From an uncultured Oscillibacter sp. (lineage in GTDB: Bacteria > Bacillota > Clostridia > Oscillospirales > Oscillospiraceae): DNA of 48,124 nt. Below are positions 15,472-22,765 of this stretch, in pieces. A model generated the notes under the pieces. It did no database searches, was not told the DNA's origin, and worked only from the letters and a program-made list of their open reading frames with translations. The stretch covers positions 1 through 48,124 of the forward strand of contig NZ_URDP01000013.1 in NCBI RefSeq assembly GCF_900546705.1, in the 5' to 3' direction. Position 1 is the first letter of the stretch. Each line of letters opens with the position of its first letter. Both the position numbers and the translations under genes were made by a program.

Positions 15472-15480
15472 TGGTACAAT
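15472..15480 (+). promoter_or_regulatory. Extended -10 promoter of gapA
   Basis: TGG followed by TACAAT lies 56 bases before the gapA start. No recognisable -35 occurs at 17 bases, so activity may depend on the extended -10 or on a regulator at the adjacent inverted repeat. Confidence 0.55.
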
Positions 15481-15535
15481 GAGACATCGCTGCCTGCAAG
15501 GCGGCATTACCAAAGAAAACGGGAGGCAAGACGGC

Positions 15536-16558
15536 ATGGCAATCAAGGTAGGCATCAATGGCTTCGGCCGCATCGGCCGGGTGGCACTGCGGATTATGGT
15601 GGAGCGGGGCAGCAGCAGCTACCAGCTCTGCGGCATCAATCTGCGCAACGCGGATCTGGACTACATGGTCTATCAGGTGAAGTACGATTCCGTATTCAAG
15701 ACGTTCCAGGGCACCGTGGAGCGGGACGAGCGGCATCTGATCGTCAACGGCAAAAAGATCCGGGTGTACAGCGAGAGCGACGCAGCTCTGATCCCCTGGG
15801 ATGACTGCGGCGCAGAATATATCATTGAGTCCACCGGCGCCTATACCACCACAGAGCAGGCCTCCGTTCACCTGCGGGGCGGTGCCCGGAAAGTCATTCT
15901 CTCCGCCCCCGCCAAGGACGACGTAACCCCCACCTTCGTCATGGGCGTCAACCACCGGACCTACACGCCGGACATGGACGTGGTCTCCAACGCCTCCTGC
16001 ACCACCAACTGCCTGGCCCCCATGACCAAGGTGATCCATGACACCTTCGGCATCCGCCAAGCCCTCATGTCCACCATTCACGCCGCCACTGCCAAGCAGA
16101 AGGCTGTGGACGCCCGGGCAGGGCGGGACTGGCGCACCGGCCGCAGCGTTCTGGGCAACATCATCCCCTCCACCACCGGCGCCGCCAAGGCAGTGGGACG
16201 GGTGATTCCGGAGCTGAAGGGCCGCATGACGGGCATGAGTTTCCGGGTGCCCACCAACGACGTCTCCGTGGTGGATCTGACCGCCCGGCTGATCCAGCCG
16301 GCCACCTACCACGACGTGTGCGTAGCCATGGAAAACGCCGCCCGCAACTCCATGAAGGGCATCATTACCTGCACCCGGGATCAGGTGGTGTCCTCCGACC
16401 TGACGGGCTTTTCCGAAACGTGCATCTTTGACGAAACCGCCGGCATCATGCTGGATGACGACTTTGTCAAGCTCATTGCCTGGTACGACAACGAGTGGGG
16501 CTACACCAACAAAATCCTGGATCTGATGGCCCACATGTACGCCGTGGACCACGCCTGA
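15536..16558 (+). CDS. gapA: Glyceraldehyde-3-phosphate dehydrogenase, type I
   Basis: GAPDH performs phosphorylating oxidation of glyceraldehyde 3-phosphate in glycolysis. The 340 residues include GINGFGRIGR (NAD-binding loop), the catalytic SCTTNCLAP (Cys about residue 157), the catalytic His in STIHAATAKQK and the Pi-site Arg in SFRVPTND. The Asp that usually follows the second beta strand (INDL, a determinant of NAD preference) is replaced: the sequence reads INLRN. Cofactor preference may therefore be relaxed toward NADP(H). The start is the ATG at 15536, with GGGAGG 9 bases upstream; an in-frame ATG at 15479 lies in the promoter. A monocistronic unit closed by a strong terminator. Confidence 0.95.
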   Translation: MAIKVGINGFGRIGRVALRIMVERGSSSYQLCGINLRNADLDYMVYQVKYDSVFKTFQGTVERDERHLIVNGKKIRVYSESDAALIPWDDCGAEYIIESTGAYTTTEQASVHLRGGARKVILSAPAKDDVTPTFVMGVNHRTYTPDMDVVSNASCTTNCLAPMTKVIHDTFGIRQALMSTIHAATAKQKAVDARAGRDWRTGRSVLGNIIPSTTGAAKAVGRVIPELKGRMTGMSFRVPTNDVSVVDLTARLIQPATYHDVCVAMENAARNSMKGIITCTRDQVVSSDLTGFSETCIFDETAGIMLDDDFVKLIAWYDNEWGYTNKILDLMAHMYAVDHA

Positions 16559-16564
16559 ACGCAA

Positions 16565-16598
16565 AAAAGCCGCCGCGCCAATCGGCGCGGCGGCTTTT
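16565..16598. terminator. Bidirectional terminator between gapA and the NYN gene
   Basis: A perfect 15-bp stem (16565-16579 with 16584-16598) including A/T ends, loop AATC. It has a T-run in both directions and separates convergent genes. Confidence 0.93.
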
Positions 16599-16607
16599 CC
16601 TGTTCGG

Positions 16608-17186
16608 TTATTCAGTGGACTTTTCTCCGCCCCGCTTGCGGCGGCCGCCCCGGCGGGAGCGGACGGGCTTGGGCTGCTTCTCCGGCTCCGCAGGCTTTTG
16701 GAACAGCTCCTGCAGATGGGTAAACAGCGCCTCTCCCTGGGCCTGGCCATACTCCCGGATCAGGCCCTCGTGCAGCTCCTGCACGCTGGCGGCCCGGCGC
16801 AGGAAGGCCAGGTGGAGGCAAGACTCGATGGACGGCCGCAATGCCACCTCCTGGAACGCGTCGGCATAACGGGCCCGCAGGGCGTCGATGGAGGCGGCAT
16901 AGCCCTTGTCCTGACTGATCACATAGGCGTAGTCGGCCTCCTGCTTGCCCACCAGCACCCCCAGCTCCGTGATGATCTGAAAGTCGATGGAATTCTTGCC
17001 GCCCCGGACGCTCTCCACATACTGCACGTCCGCCTGTGTGCCCTCGCACAGCTTCTGGATCTTACTCAAGGCCAGACCGCTTTTCTGATAGAACACCAGC
17101 ACCGCGTCCTCCTTGCAGAGCATGTCGATGCCCTTGAGTCCAGTACCGATGTTGTTGTCACCGTCTACTAAAAAAATCATTTTCAT
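16608..17186 (-). CDS. NYN/PIN-like domain protein, putative RNase
   Basis: This 192-residue protein has an N-terminal PIN-like/NYN fold (IFLVDGDNNIG at about 4-14, GGKNSIDFQI at about 62-71, ISQDKGYAAS at about 88-97), with conserved acidic residues typical of metal-dependent ribonucleases. The C-terminus is basic (RSRRGGRRKRGG), suggesting nucleic-acid binding. The substrate is unknown. The first ATG is taken, but MKMI offers a second start two codons later. The ribosome site is weak. An extended -10 (TGG TATACT, 17243-17250 region) lies about 60 bases upstream. Confidence 0.8.
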   Translation of the reverse strand: MKMIFLVDGDNNIGTGLKGIDMLCKEDAVLVFYQKSGLALSKIQKLCEGTQADVQYVESVRGGKNSIDFQIITELGVLVGKQEADYAYVISQDKGYAASIDALRARYADAFQEVALRPSIESCLHLAFLRRAASVQELHEGLIREYGQAQGEALFTHLQELFQKPAEPEKQPKPVRSRRGGRRKRGGEKSTE

Positions 17187-17242
17187 GCAAATAGTTCTTT
17201 CTTTCCCTTTATTTTCTCGCTTTTTACAGCAAATGTAAGTTC

Positions 17243-17251
17243 AGTATACCA
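17243..17251 (-). promoter_or_regulatory. Extended -10 promoter of the NYN gene
   Basis: On the minus strand TGG precedes TATACT (17243-17248 complement). No good -35 is seen. Confidence 0.5.
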
Positions 17252-17285
17252 GCTTTCCATAAAAAGCGCAAGGGCGGCAAAAGGA

Positions 17286-17310
17286 AAGAGGGCGGCCTGG
17301 CCGCCCTCTT
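17286..17310 (-). terminator. Terminator after hpf
   Basis: A 12-base inverted repeat (17286-17297 with 17299-17310). On the minus strand the GC stem ends in CTTTCCTTTT. It separates hpf from the NYN gene. Confidence 0.8.
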
Positions 17311-17320
17311 CTCGGGATCT

Positions 17321-17869
17321 TCATTCCTCTTCGTCGGTCACGATCAATCCGTAGCCGCCGTTTTTACGCTGGTAGACGATGCACAGGCTGTCATCCTCGC
17401 TGTTGCGGAAGACGAAGAAGTTGTGGTCCAGCAGGTTCATCTGCAAAATGGCCTCTTCGGCGCTCATGGGCTTTACGGCAAAGCGCTTGGTCCGGACGAT
17501 GTTGAACTCCTTTTCCTCGGCTACCTCAAAATCATCGGCAGGTGCAGGGGGCGGGAAGCCCTCGGTGCGCAGCCGCTTGGCAAGGCGCGTTTTGTTCTTC
17601 AGGATCTGGCGCTCGATATAGCCCACCGCAGCGTCAATGGCGCCGCGCATATCTCCGTCCGGTGCCTGGGTCTGGGCCCGGAGCAACGTTCCGCCATCCC
17701 GGATGGTAATCTCCACCGTGCACAGGTGATCTTTCTCCACGGAAAACGTTACGAAAGCCGTGGTATCATTCTCCCGGAAATACCGCTCCAGCTTGGAGAT
17801 CTTTTTCTCGGCGTATTCCTTGATGGAATTGTTCAGGGAGACTTTCTTGCAGGCGTAGGTATACTTCAT
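17321..17869 (-). CDS. hpf: Ribosome hibernation-promoting factor, long form
   Basis: Long HPF drives formation of inactive 100S ribosome dimers in stationary phase. The 182 residues have the N-terminal HPF/RaiA domain (about 1-100; KKISKLERYF, VEITI) and the C-terminal dimerisation domain (about 125-182; RTKRFAVKPMSAEEAILQM then GHNFFVFRN-like DHNFFVFRN and GYGLI). The start at 17869 has AAAGGAG 8 bases upstream; the longer open frame begins 20 codons earlier, inside the promoter. It is monocistronic, with an extended -10 about 50 bases upstream and its own terminator. Confidence 0.95.
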   Translation of the reverse strand: MKYTYACKKVSLNNSIKEYAEKKISKLERYFRENDTTAFVTFSVEKDHLCTVEITIRDGGTLLRAQTQAPDGDMRGAIDAAVGYIERQILKNKTRLAKRLRTEGFPPPAPADDFEVAEEKEFNIVRTKRFAVKPMSAEEAILQMNLLDHNFFVFRNSEDDSLCIVYQRKNGGYGLIVTDEEE

Positions 17870-17917
17870 CGAGATCGCTCCTTTCGTGTGGAAGAGAGGG
17901 CTGCCTCTCTTTGGTAC

Positions 17918-17926
17918 AGTATAACA
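17918..17926 (-). promoter_or_regulatory. Extended -10 promoter of hpf
   Basis: On the minus strand TGT precedes TATACT (complement of 17918-17923), about 49 bases before the start. No convincing -35. Confidence 0.5.
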
Positions 17927-17929
17927 CAC

Positions 17930-18169
17930 ACATTTGTCTTTGGGAAGAGGAAAGCCGGAGATTTACAAAATGTTCAACCGACGCCTTCCGGCAAAAGAAG
18001 ACCGCTCTCCCCAAAAGCTCCTATTTACACGGCTGTCCCCGGGTGCTATCATACTTTTGGAAGCTTTCCAATATCCCACCCGCTTGGGCCGCCCGTCGCC
18101 GCGCGTCGAGCGGCTCTTTTTTACCCGGGCCGGGGACGAACTTTGTCGAAAACTTTTTTTCGTAAACTC
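17930..18169. other. Intergenic stretch between hpf and the tRNA promoter
   Basis: No gene is supported here: the open frames lack ribosome sites. It holds a GC-rich stem followed by TCTTTTTTA around 18089-18122 (possible weak terminator). A single Spo0A-box-like TTTGTCGAA lies at 18142-18150, 19 bases upstream of the tRNA -35. Confidence 0.4.
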
Positions 18170-18199
18170 TTGACAGTTCCGGGGATAATGTGGTATTCT
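18170..18199 (+). promoter_or_regulatory. Sigma-A promoter of the tRNA pair
   Basis: TTGACA (18170-18175), 18-base spacer, TATTCT (18194-18199), with TGG before the -10. It starts transcription about 12 bases ahead of tRNA-Leu. This is the best sigma-A promoter in the window. Confidence 0.88.
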
Positions 18200-18217
18200 A
18201 TTCATTGCCGAAAAGCT

Positions 18218-18303
18218 GCCGGTGTGGTGGAATGGTAGACACAGGAGACTTAAAATCTCCCGGCAGCGATGCTGTACCGGTTCGAGTCCGGTCACCGGCA
18301 CCA
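18218..18303 (+). tRNA. tRNA-Leu (anticodon UAA)
   Basis: Acceptor arms GCCGGTG (18218-18224) and CACCGGC (18293-18299) pair perfectly. The anticodon stem-loop GGAGA-CTTAAAA-TCTCC reads anticodon TAA. A long variable arm (type II tRNA) follows, then TTCGAGTCC in the T arm. The CCA end (18301-18303) is encoded. Confidence 0.97.
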
Positions 18304-18316
18304 TTTTGGTTAATAT

Positions 18317-18392
<76 letters not shown>

Positions 18393-18393
18393 T

Positions 18394-18436
18394 AAAACCG
18401 CTGATTTCTTACGAAATCAGCGGTTTTATTTTTTTT
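18394..18436 (+). terminator. Terminator of the tRNA operon
   Basis: A perfect 15-bp stem (18394-18408 with 18413-18427), loop TTAC, then ATTTTTTTT. Confidence 0.96.
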
Positions 18437-19213
18437 AGTTCTGAAAATCAACTTGTGATGCAATTGCCTTTTCCGGCATGATGCGTGTGATACAGCTTTT
18501 CAAAGGTCCTTTGATGCCAAACAAGACAGGCCATTTTCACATGCTGTGCAGCGCATATTTTGCGCGTTTCCATATAAATACAACATTAAATTTCCTGTAA
18601 TGGGATAATTGAGGTTATCTGCCCGAAAAAGCAAAAACACAAGGTAAATATCCTGGCTTTGGTGCTGCATTGCTGACGGTTGAAATCGGAGTGGCAAAGT
18701 ATTTCTGCGGTCTCCAGAGGGCGGCAGGTGCATTGCGGAACTGCGCGTATACCCCAATGGGGCTTTGGCCAAGGCGGCCCCTGGTACATGGGCTGGGAAC
18801 AGCAGGCTTTATCATGTGGAGCTCCCAGAAGTGCCATGCAGTCTGGAAGACAACCTGCGGCTGACGATTGCCTACCGGACTGCTCAGGATATAGATATGA
18901 AGTTACAGTTGGCCGTTGGGAGATCACCTCCGATGGGGACGTCCAAAAAAGCCTGAACGAAGGACATTGACCCGGCTTTAACCTGGCCGCAGAAAGCCGG
19001 AAAAACGACTCAAAAGTTTTTAGCTCGTATCGTCTCCCATAGATCAGCTCCCTAGAGTCTTTGATTTTCCTGGCACAGCAGTAAGATGGCAAAGAAATTG
19101 CAAAGAAAACGCAAAGGCCTATGGATATAATAAAGAATATAAAAGTAGCTACTGTGCGACTTGGTCCGGGTCATCGTCTGCAGCGCGAACGAAACGTTTG
19201 GGAGGTATGTTCA
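18437..19213. other. Long stretch without a supported gene, probably decayed sequence
   Basis: About 780 bases more AT-rich than the neighbours, with short overlapping open frames on both strands and no ribosome sites. An inverted repeat CCGGCTTT/AAAGCCGG (about 18973-18999) is present without a T-run. Just before the next gene, TATAAT (19126-19131) in a run of A/T makes a plausible promoter, although a good -35 is lacking (TTGCAA is 22 bases away). Confidence 0.5.
18765..18970 (+). pseudogene. Possible remnant of a protein-coding gene, frame-broken
   Basis: Reading across two frames gives protein-like text: LYHVELPEVPCSLEDNLRL and YRTAQDIDMKLQLAVG in one frame, continuing as GRWEITSDGDVQKSLNEGH to a stop in another. 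Either half alone degrades into low-quality sequence. This suggests the 3' end of a gene with at least one frameshift, but I cannot identify the family and it may be chance. Confidence 0.25.
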
Positions 19214-19594
19214 ATGGTCAATTTGGATTGCTGGTTGCCGGAAAAAGAGATGTTCGGCAGATTTTCTGTAGAAACGATCTGTGCAAAGCGGGAGCAGTTG
19301 GAAGTTGTCGTGTCCAACGAGGTCTTTCGATTTACGATTCACTTCCCCGGCGGTGTAAGTACGTATTGTGTGATGACCGCAGAGCAGGCACAGGGGCGAT
19401 TGACTACTCTCCGGGCTGATCACGAGGTCTATATGCGGGGGAACACGTTTTTCAAGCTCAGCGGCAGCCCCTGCGAAGCAGAATACAGCCGGCCGGGGGA
19501 TACACACTATCTGATTGCCTCCTCGAATTATGTGGTTGATATTTTTGCTGGTACACAGCCGACCGTGCAGTTGGCTCAGGCCAAGAAGGGCTGA
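19214..19594 (+). CDS. Unrecognised 126-residue protein
   Basis: The open frame has a good ribosome site (GGGAGG, 8 bases before the ATG at 19214), a possible TATAAT promoter about 85 bases upstream and a strong terminator after it, so it is likely expressed. It is predicted mainly beta (alternating segments such as LEVVVSNEVFRFTIHF and THYLIASSNYVVDIF), with no signal peptide or membrane span and two separated cysteine pairs of no recognised motif. I recognise no family. It is bounded by a decayed stretch upstream and convergent acyl-CoA genes downstream. The in-frame ATG at 19121 is within the promoter region and was not used. Confidence 0.65.
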   Translation: MVNLDCWLPEKEMFGRFSVETICAKREQLEVVVSNEVFRFTIHFPGGVSTYCVMTAEQAQGRLTTLRADHEVYMRGNTFFKLSGSPCEAEYSRPGDTHYLIASSNYVVDIFAGTQPTVQLAQAKKG

Positions 19595-19651
19595 CGTCTT
19601 TCCGCAAAAGCCCTCTCTGCGCTTTCAGGCTCTTTTTCATGGAACTGATCT

Positions 19652-19687
19652 AAAAAGCACACCGGCCATACGGCCGGTGTGCTTTTT
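19652..19687. terminator. Bidirectional terminator
   Basis: A perfect 16-bp stem (19652-19667 with 19672-19687) with five A on one side and five T on the other, loop ATAC. It closes the 126-residue gene and the convergent hbd operon. Confidence 0.95.
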
Positions 19688-19731
19688 GGATTGCGGAACA
19701 GCGGGACAATGATACCACCCCCGCCGGAACC

Positions 19732-20598
19732 TCACTTTTTCTCATAGGTATAGAAACCCTCGCCGCTTTTACGGCCCAGCAGACCGGAGTCAACAAATCG
19801 CTGAAGCACCGGGCTGGGGCGGAAACGGTCACCGTAGGCGTCAAAGAGGATCTGATCCACGCTGATGTTGAGATCATGGCCCAACTGGTCCAGCAGCTTG
19901 CAAATGCCAATCGGATGGCCCAAGCCGTAAACGCAGATCTTGTCAATATCCTCCGGGGTGGCAACGCCCTCTTCGATCAGGCGCAGCGCCTCGCCGTAGA
20001 AACAATGGAACAGTCTGTTCAGTGCAAAGCCCGTAACATCCTTCACGCGCACCGGCTCTTTTTCAATGGAGAGCAGCAACTCGGTCGCCATATCCGCGGT
20101 CTCATCGGAGGTCAACAGGCCTGGGATCACCTCCACCAGTTTCATCACACTGGCAGGGGAGTTGAAGTGCATACCCAAAAACCGGGGCGCCCGTTCACGG
20201 CTGACCGAAGCCGCCAGCTTGGAAATGGAGATGCTGGAGGTGTTGGAGGCAAGAATGGTCTCCGGCTTGCAGATGGCGTCCAGCTTGCGGAACGTATCTG
20301 CCTTGATCTCCAGTTTTTCCAGAACCGCCTCAATGACGAAATCGCAGTCCGCCATCTGGTCCAGATCCACCGTGGGCGTTACGCGGGCCAGAATGTCCGC
20401 TTTCTGCTCTTCGCTCATGCGTCCCTTGGCCACCTGCTTGGAAAGGATCGCCTCCTGCTTGCGCTTTCCACCCTCCGCAAATTCCTGTTTGATGTCGGCC
20501 AAGATCACATTCATGCCGCTGCGGGCAAAGCACAGGGCAATTTCGGAGCCCATCATGCCCGCACCTACAACACCGATCTTTTTCATGCTCATATTCAT
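19732..20598 (-). CDS. hbd: 3-hydroxybutyryl-CoA dehydrogenase
   Basis: This enzyme interconverts acetoacetyl-CoA and 3-hydroxybutyryl-CoA with NAD(P)H, the second step of clostridial butyrate synthesis or a step of short-chain beta-oxidation. The 288 residues have the Rossmann GAGMMGSEIA near the N-terminus, the catalytic His-Glu region (LGMHFNSPASVMKLVEVI, about 135-152) and the C-terminal helical domain (RLIEEGVATPEDID). Three in-frame ATGs (20598, 20592, 20586) follow an AAAGGA site; the first is used but the second is equally plausible. It is the last gene of a three-gene operon with thiolase and enoyl-CoA hydratase. Confidence 0.92.
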   Translation of the reverse strand: MNMSMKKIGVVGAGMMGSEIALCFARSGMNVILADIKQEFAEGGKRKQEAILSKQVAKGRMSEEQKADILARVTPTVDLDQMADCDFVIEAVLEKLEIKADTFRKLDAICKPETILASNTSSISISKLAASVSRERAPRFLGMHFNSPASVMKLVEVIPGLLTSDETADMATELLLSIEKEPVRVKDVTGFALNRLFHCFYGEALRLIEEGVATPEDIDKICVYGLGHPIGICKLLDQLGHDLNISVDQILFDAYGDRFRPSPVLQRFVDSGLLGRKSGEGFYTYEKK

Positions 20599-20609
20599 TC
20601 TTTCCTTTC

Positions 20610-21818
20610 TCAGATGCAGTTTTCCACAATAATGGCCATTCCCTGACCGCCGCCGATGCACAGGCTCTCCAGCCCATAGCGCACATTCCGGCGCTTCATC
20701 TCATAAATGAGGGTAGTCAACAGGCGCGTGCCGCTGTTTGCCAGCGCATGACCGTGGGCGATGGCGCCGCCGTTGACGTTCACACGCTTGTACATCTCCG
20801 TTCCCATATCCATGCCAAGCTCTTTCAAGCAACCCAGAGACTGGGCGGCAAAGGCCTCGTTCAGTTCAATCAAATCCATGTCCTCCAGCTGCAAATCGAC
20901 CTTTTTCAGGACCTTGCGGATGGCGGGGACCGGTCCCAGACCCATATAGCGGGGGTCCACACCGGCACTGGATGTGGCCAAAATCCGCACCAGCGGCTTC
21001 AGGCCAAGCTCCAGGGCTTTCTCCTCACTCATGACCACTACGGCGGACGCGCCGTCGTTCATACCGGAGGAGTTGCCTGCAGTCACGATTCCGTCCGGCT
21101 TGAATGCGGGCTTCAGCTTGGCCAGGGACTCCATGGTCGTATCTGGCTTGGGGTGTTCATCGGTGTCGAAAACAAACGAATGCTTTCGGTCCTTTACCTC
21201 ATAGGGGAAGATCTCCTCTTTGAATTTTCCGGCATCCTGAGCTGCCTTGGTCTTGCGCTGACTGTCCACAGCGAACGCATCCAGCTCCTCGCGGGTCATA
21301 TGATAGCGCTCAGCAACGTTTTCTGCCGTGATGCCCATGTTTGTGCCGGGGTACTTTTCCTGGGGCTGAACAATGGTCACACCGTGGGAAAATGTATCGT
21401 ACAGAGGCTTGTCCCCCAGACGCAGAGGCTGAAAGCGGGCCGTAGGAGGAAGATAATACGTCATTCTGGACATAACCTCCACGCCGCCTGCCACGATAAT
21501 ATCCGCTTCTCCCGCGGCGATCTCATAGCAGGCGCTCTGCACGGCCTGCAGGGAAGAAGCACACTGCCGGTCCACCGTATAGGCAGGCGTCTCTTCCGGT
21601 ACGCCCGCCATCAGGGCGGCGCAGCGGGAGACGTTGGGGGTATAGCCATACACATCTCCGAAAATCACCTGGTCGATCTGATCCAAAGTGATCCCGCCCC
21701 GCTTGGCAGCTTCCTGGATGGCGGCGGCGCCCAGGTCCTGCGCCTCCACCGTCTTCAGGCTTCCCAGATAGGCGCCTACGGCAGTACGGGCGGCGCCGGT
21801 AATCACAATATTTTTCAT
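20610..21818 (-). CDS. Acetyl-CoA C-acetyltransferase (thiolase)
   Basis: Thiolase condenses two acetyl-CoA or cleaves 3-ketoacyl-CoA. The 402 residues carry the acylated Cys in DRQCASSL (about residue 88), NEAFAAQ, and the second active Cys in CIGGGQGMA. The usual GGAIALGHPxGxSG segment is altered to GGAIAHGHALANSG: the catalytic His of GH is kept but the following Pro-x-Gly is replaced by Ala-Leu-Ala. This may shift chain-length or beta-substituent preference. The start at 21818 has AAAGGAG upstream; the longer frame starts 10 codons earlier inside the ech gene end. Part of the ech-thl-hbd operon. Confidence 0.92.
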   Translation of the reverse strand: MKNIVITGAARTAVGAYLGSLKTVEAQDLGAAAIQEAAKRGGITLDQIDQVIFGDVYGYTPNVSRCAALMAGVPEETPAYTVDRQCASSLQAVQSACYEIAAGEADIIVAGGVEVMSRMTYYLPPTARFQPLRLGDKPLYDTFSHGVTIVQPQEKYPGTNMGITAENVAERYHMTREELDAFAVDSQRKTKAAQDAGKFKEEIFPYEVKDRKHSFVFDTDEHPKPDTTMESLAKLKPAFKPDGIVTAGNSSGMNDGASAVVVMSEEKALELGLKPLVRILATSSAGVDPRYMGLGPVPAIRKVLKKVDLQLEDMDLIELNEAFAAQSLGCLKELGMDMGTEMYKRVNVNGGAIAHGHALANSGTRLLTTLIYEMKRRNVRYGLESLCIGGGQGMAIIVENCI

Positions 21819-21844
21819 AGGTATCAGCTCCTTTTGTTTTTCGG

Positions 21845-22615
21845 TCATTGACCGGTGAATACAGGCTTACGTTTTTCCATGAAGGCCGCCATGCCCTCTT
21901 TTTGATCGTGGTGATTGAACAGCTCGGCCCACAGCTCGCCTTCGTGATTGCAGGCGCTGTCAAATTCCGGGTGGCCGATGCCATACTCGATGGCCGCCTT
22001 GGCAGCAGCCAGGGAAAGGCTGCTGCGGGTGCAGAGCTTCGCCGCCCACTGGTTTGCCGTTTGGAGCAGGTCCTCCGGTTCCACCGCCACGTTTGCCAGA
22101 CCAATCCGCTCCGCTTCGGCCCCGTCCACGACCCGGCTGAGATAGATCATCTCCTTGGCCTTGCTCTCTCCCACCAGCCTGGGCAGCAAGACCGTACCCC
22201 CGGCGCCGGGGATGATGCCCAGGTTCAGCTCCGTCAGCCCCAATTTGGCAGTTTTTGAGACGATGCGGAAGTCACAGCGCAGCGCCAGCTCCAGCCCGCC
22301 GCCAAATGCATATCCATCCACAACGGCAATCGTCGGAATGGGGAGCGCCTGGATTTTGTTGTATGTGGGGGTAAACAAAAAGGCCCGTGCGCCCGCCTCA
22401 TCGCAGCGTGCCATGTCCTTGATGTCCGCTCCGGCCGCAAAATTCTTTTCGCTGTAAAACAGCAGGACGCGGATGCCGGGGTCCTGCCGAACCTCATCCA
22501 CCAGGACATCCATTTCATCCACAATGGACCGGGACAGTGCATTGAGGGCCTCCGGCCGCAGCACCTTGATGAAAGCGGTCTCTCCGTTCCGTTCCAGCAC
22601 AATTTGCTTTGCCAT
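21845..22615 (-). CDS. Enoyl-CoA hydratase (crotonase)
   Basis: Crotonase hydrates crotonyl-CoA-type enoyl-CoAs to 3-hydroxyacyl-CoAs. The 256 residues show both oxyanion-hole segments (AAGADIKDM and FGGGLELAL). They also show both catalytic glutamates expected from rat mitochondrial ECH: in GGGLE (Glu144 position) and in LTELNLG (Glu164 position), followed by IPGAGGT. It is the first gene of the minus-strand operon. AAAGGAG lies 7 bases before the ATG; the longer open frame starts in the divergent regulator. With thl and hbd it forms a C4 acyl-CoA interconversion module. Acyl-CoA dehydrogenase/EtfAB and the terminal CoA-transferase are not in the window. Confidence 0.92.
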   Translation of the reverse strand: MAKQIVLERNGETAFIKVLRPEALNALSRSIVDEMDVLVDEVRQDPGIRVLLFYSEKNFAAGADIKDMARCDEAGARAFLFTPTYNKIQALPIPTIAVVDGYAFGGGLELALRCDFRIVSKTAKLGLTELNLGIIPGAGGTVLLPRLVGESKAKEMIYLSRVVDGAEAERIGLANVAVEPEDLLQTANQWAAKLCTRSSLSLAAAKAAIEYGIGHPEFDSACNHEGELWAELFNHHDQKEGMAAFMEKRKPVFTGQ

Positions 22616-22676
22616 GTTCTGCTCCTTTCCGCAGTGGGATTTTTTCAATTCCATGATACAAAGGAGCACTTTAGAA

Positions 22677-22735
22677 AAGCTTTTTTGAATCTTTGAAAAA
22701 TCTTTGTTTTCATAGAAACTACTTAGTGTTATACT
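22677..22735. promoter_or_regulatory. Three 11-bp-phased direct repeats and promoter between ech and the SARP-type regulator
   Basis: AAGCTTTT (22677), AATCTTTG (22688) and AATCTTTG (22699) start exactly 11 bases apart, the period used by SARP-family regulators. TGT-TATACT (22727-22735) is an extended -10 for the plus-strand regulator, with TTTTCA 17 bases upstream. On the minus strand TATCAT (complement of 22653-22658) is a possible ech -10 whose -35 region overlaps the first repeat. Confidence 0.6.
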
Positions 22736-22765
22736 AAAAAAAAGCCGCGCAGGGAGGAAACGCAA

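Noticed and set aside
18586..19092. 168-residue minus-strand frame in the decayed stretch
   Set aside because: No ribosome site, Cys/Pro/Ser-rich random composition, no known motif.
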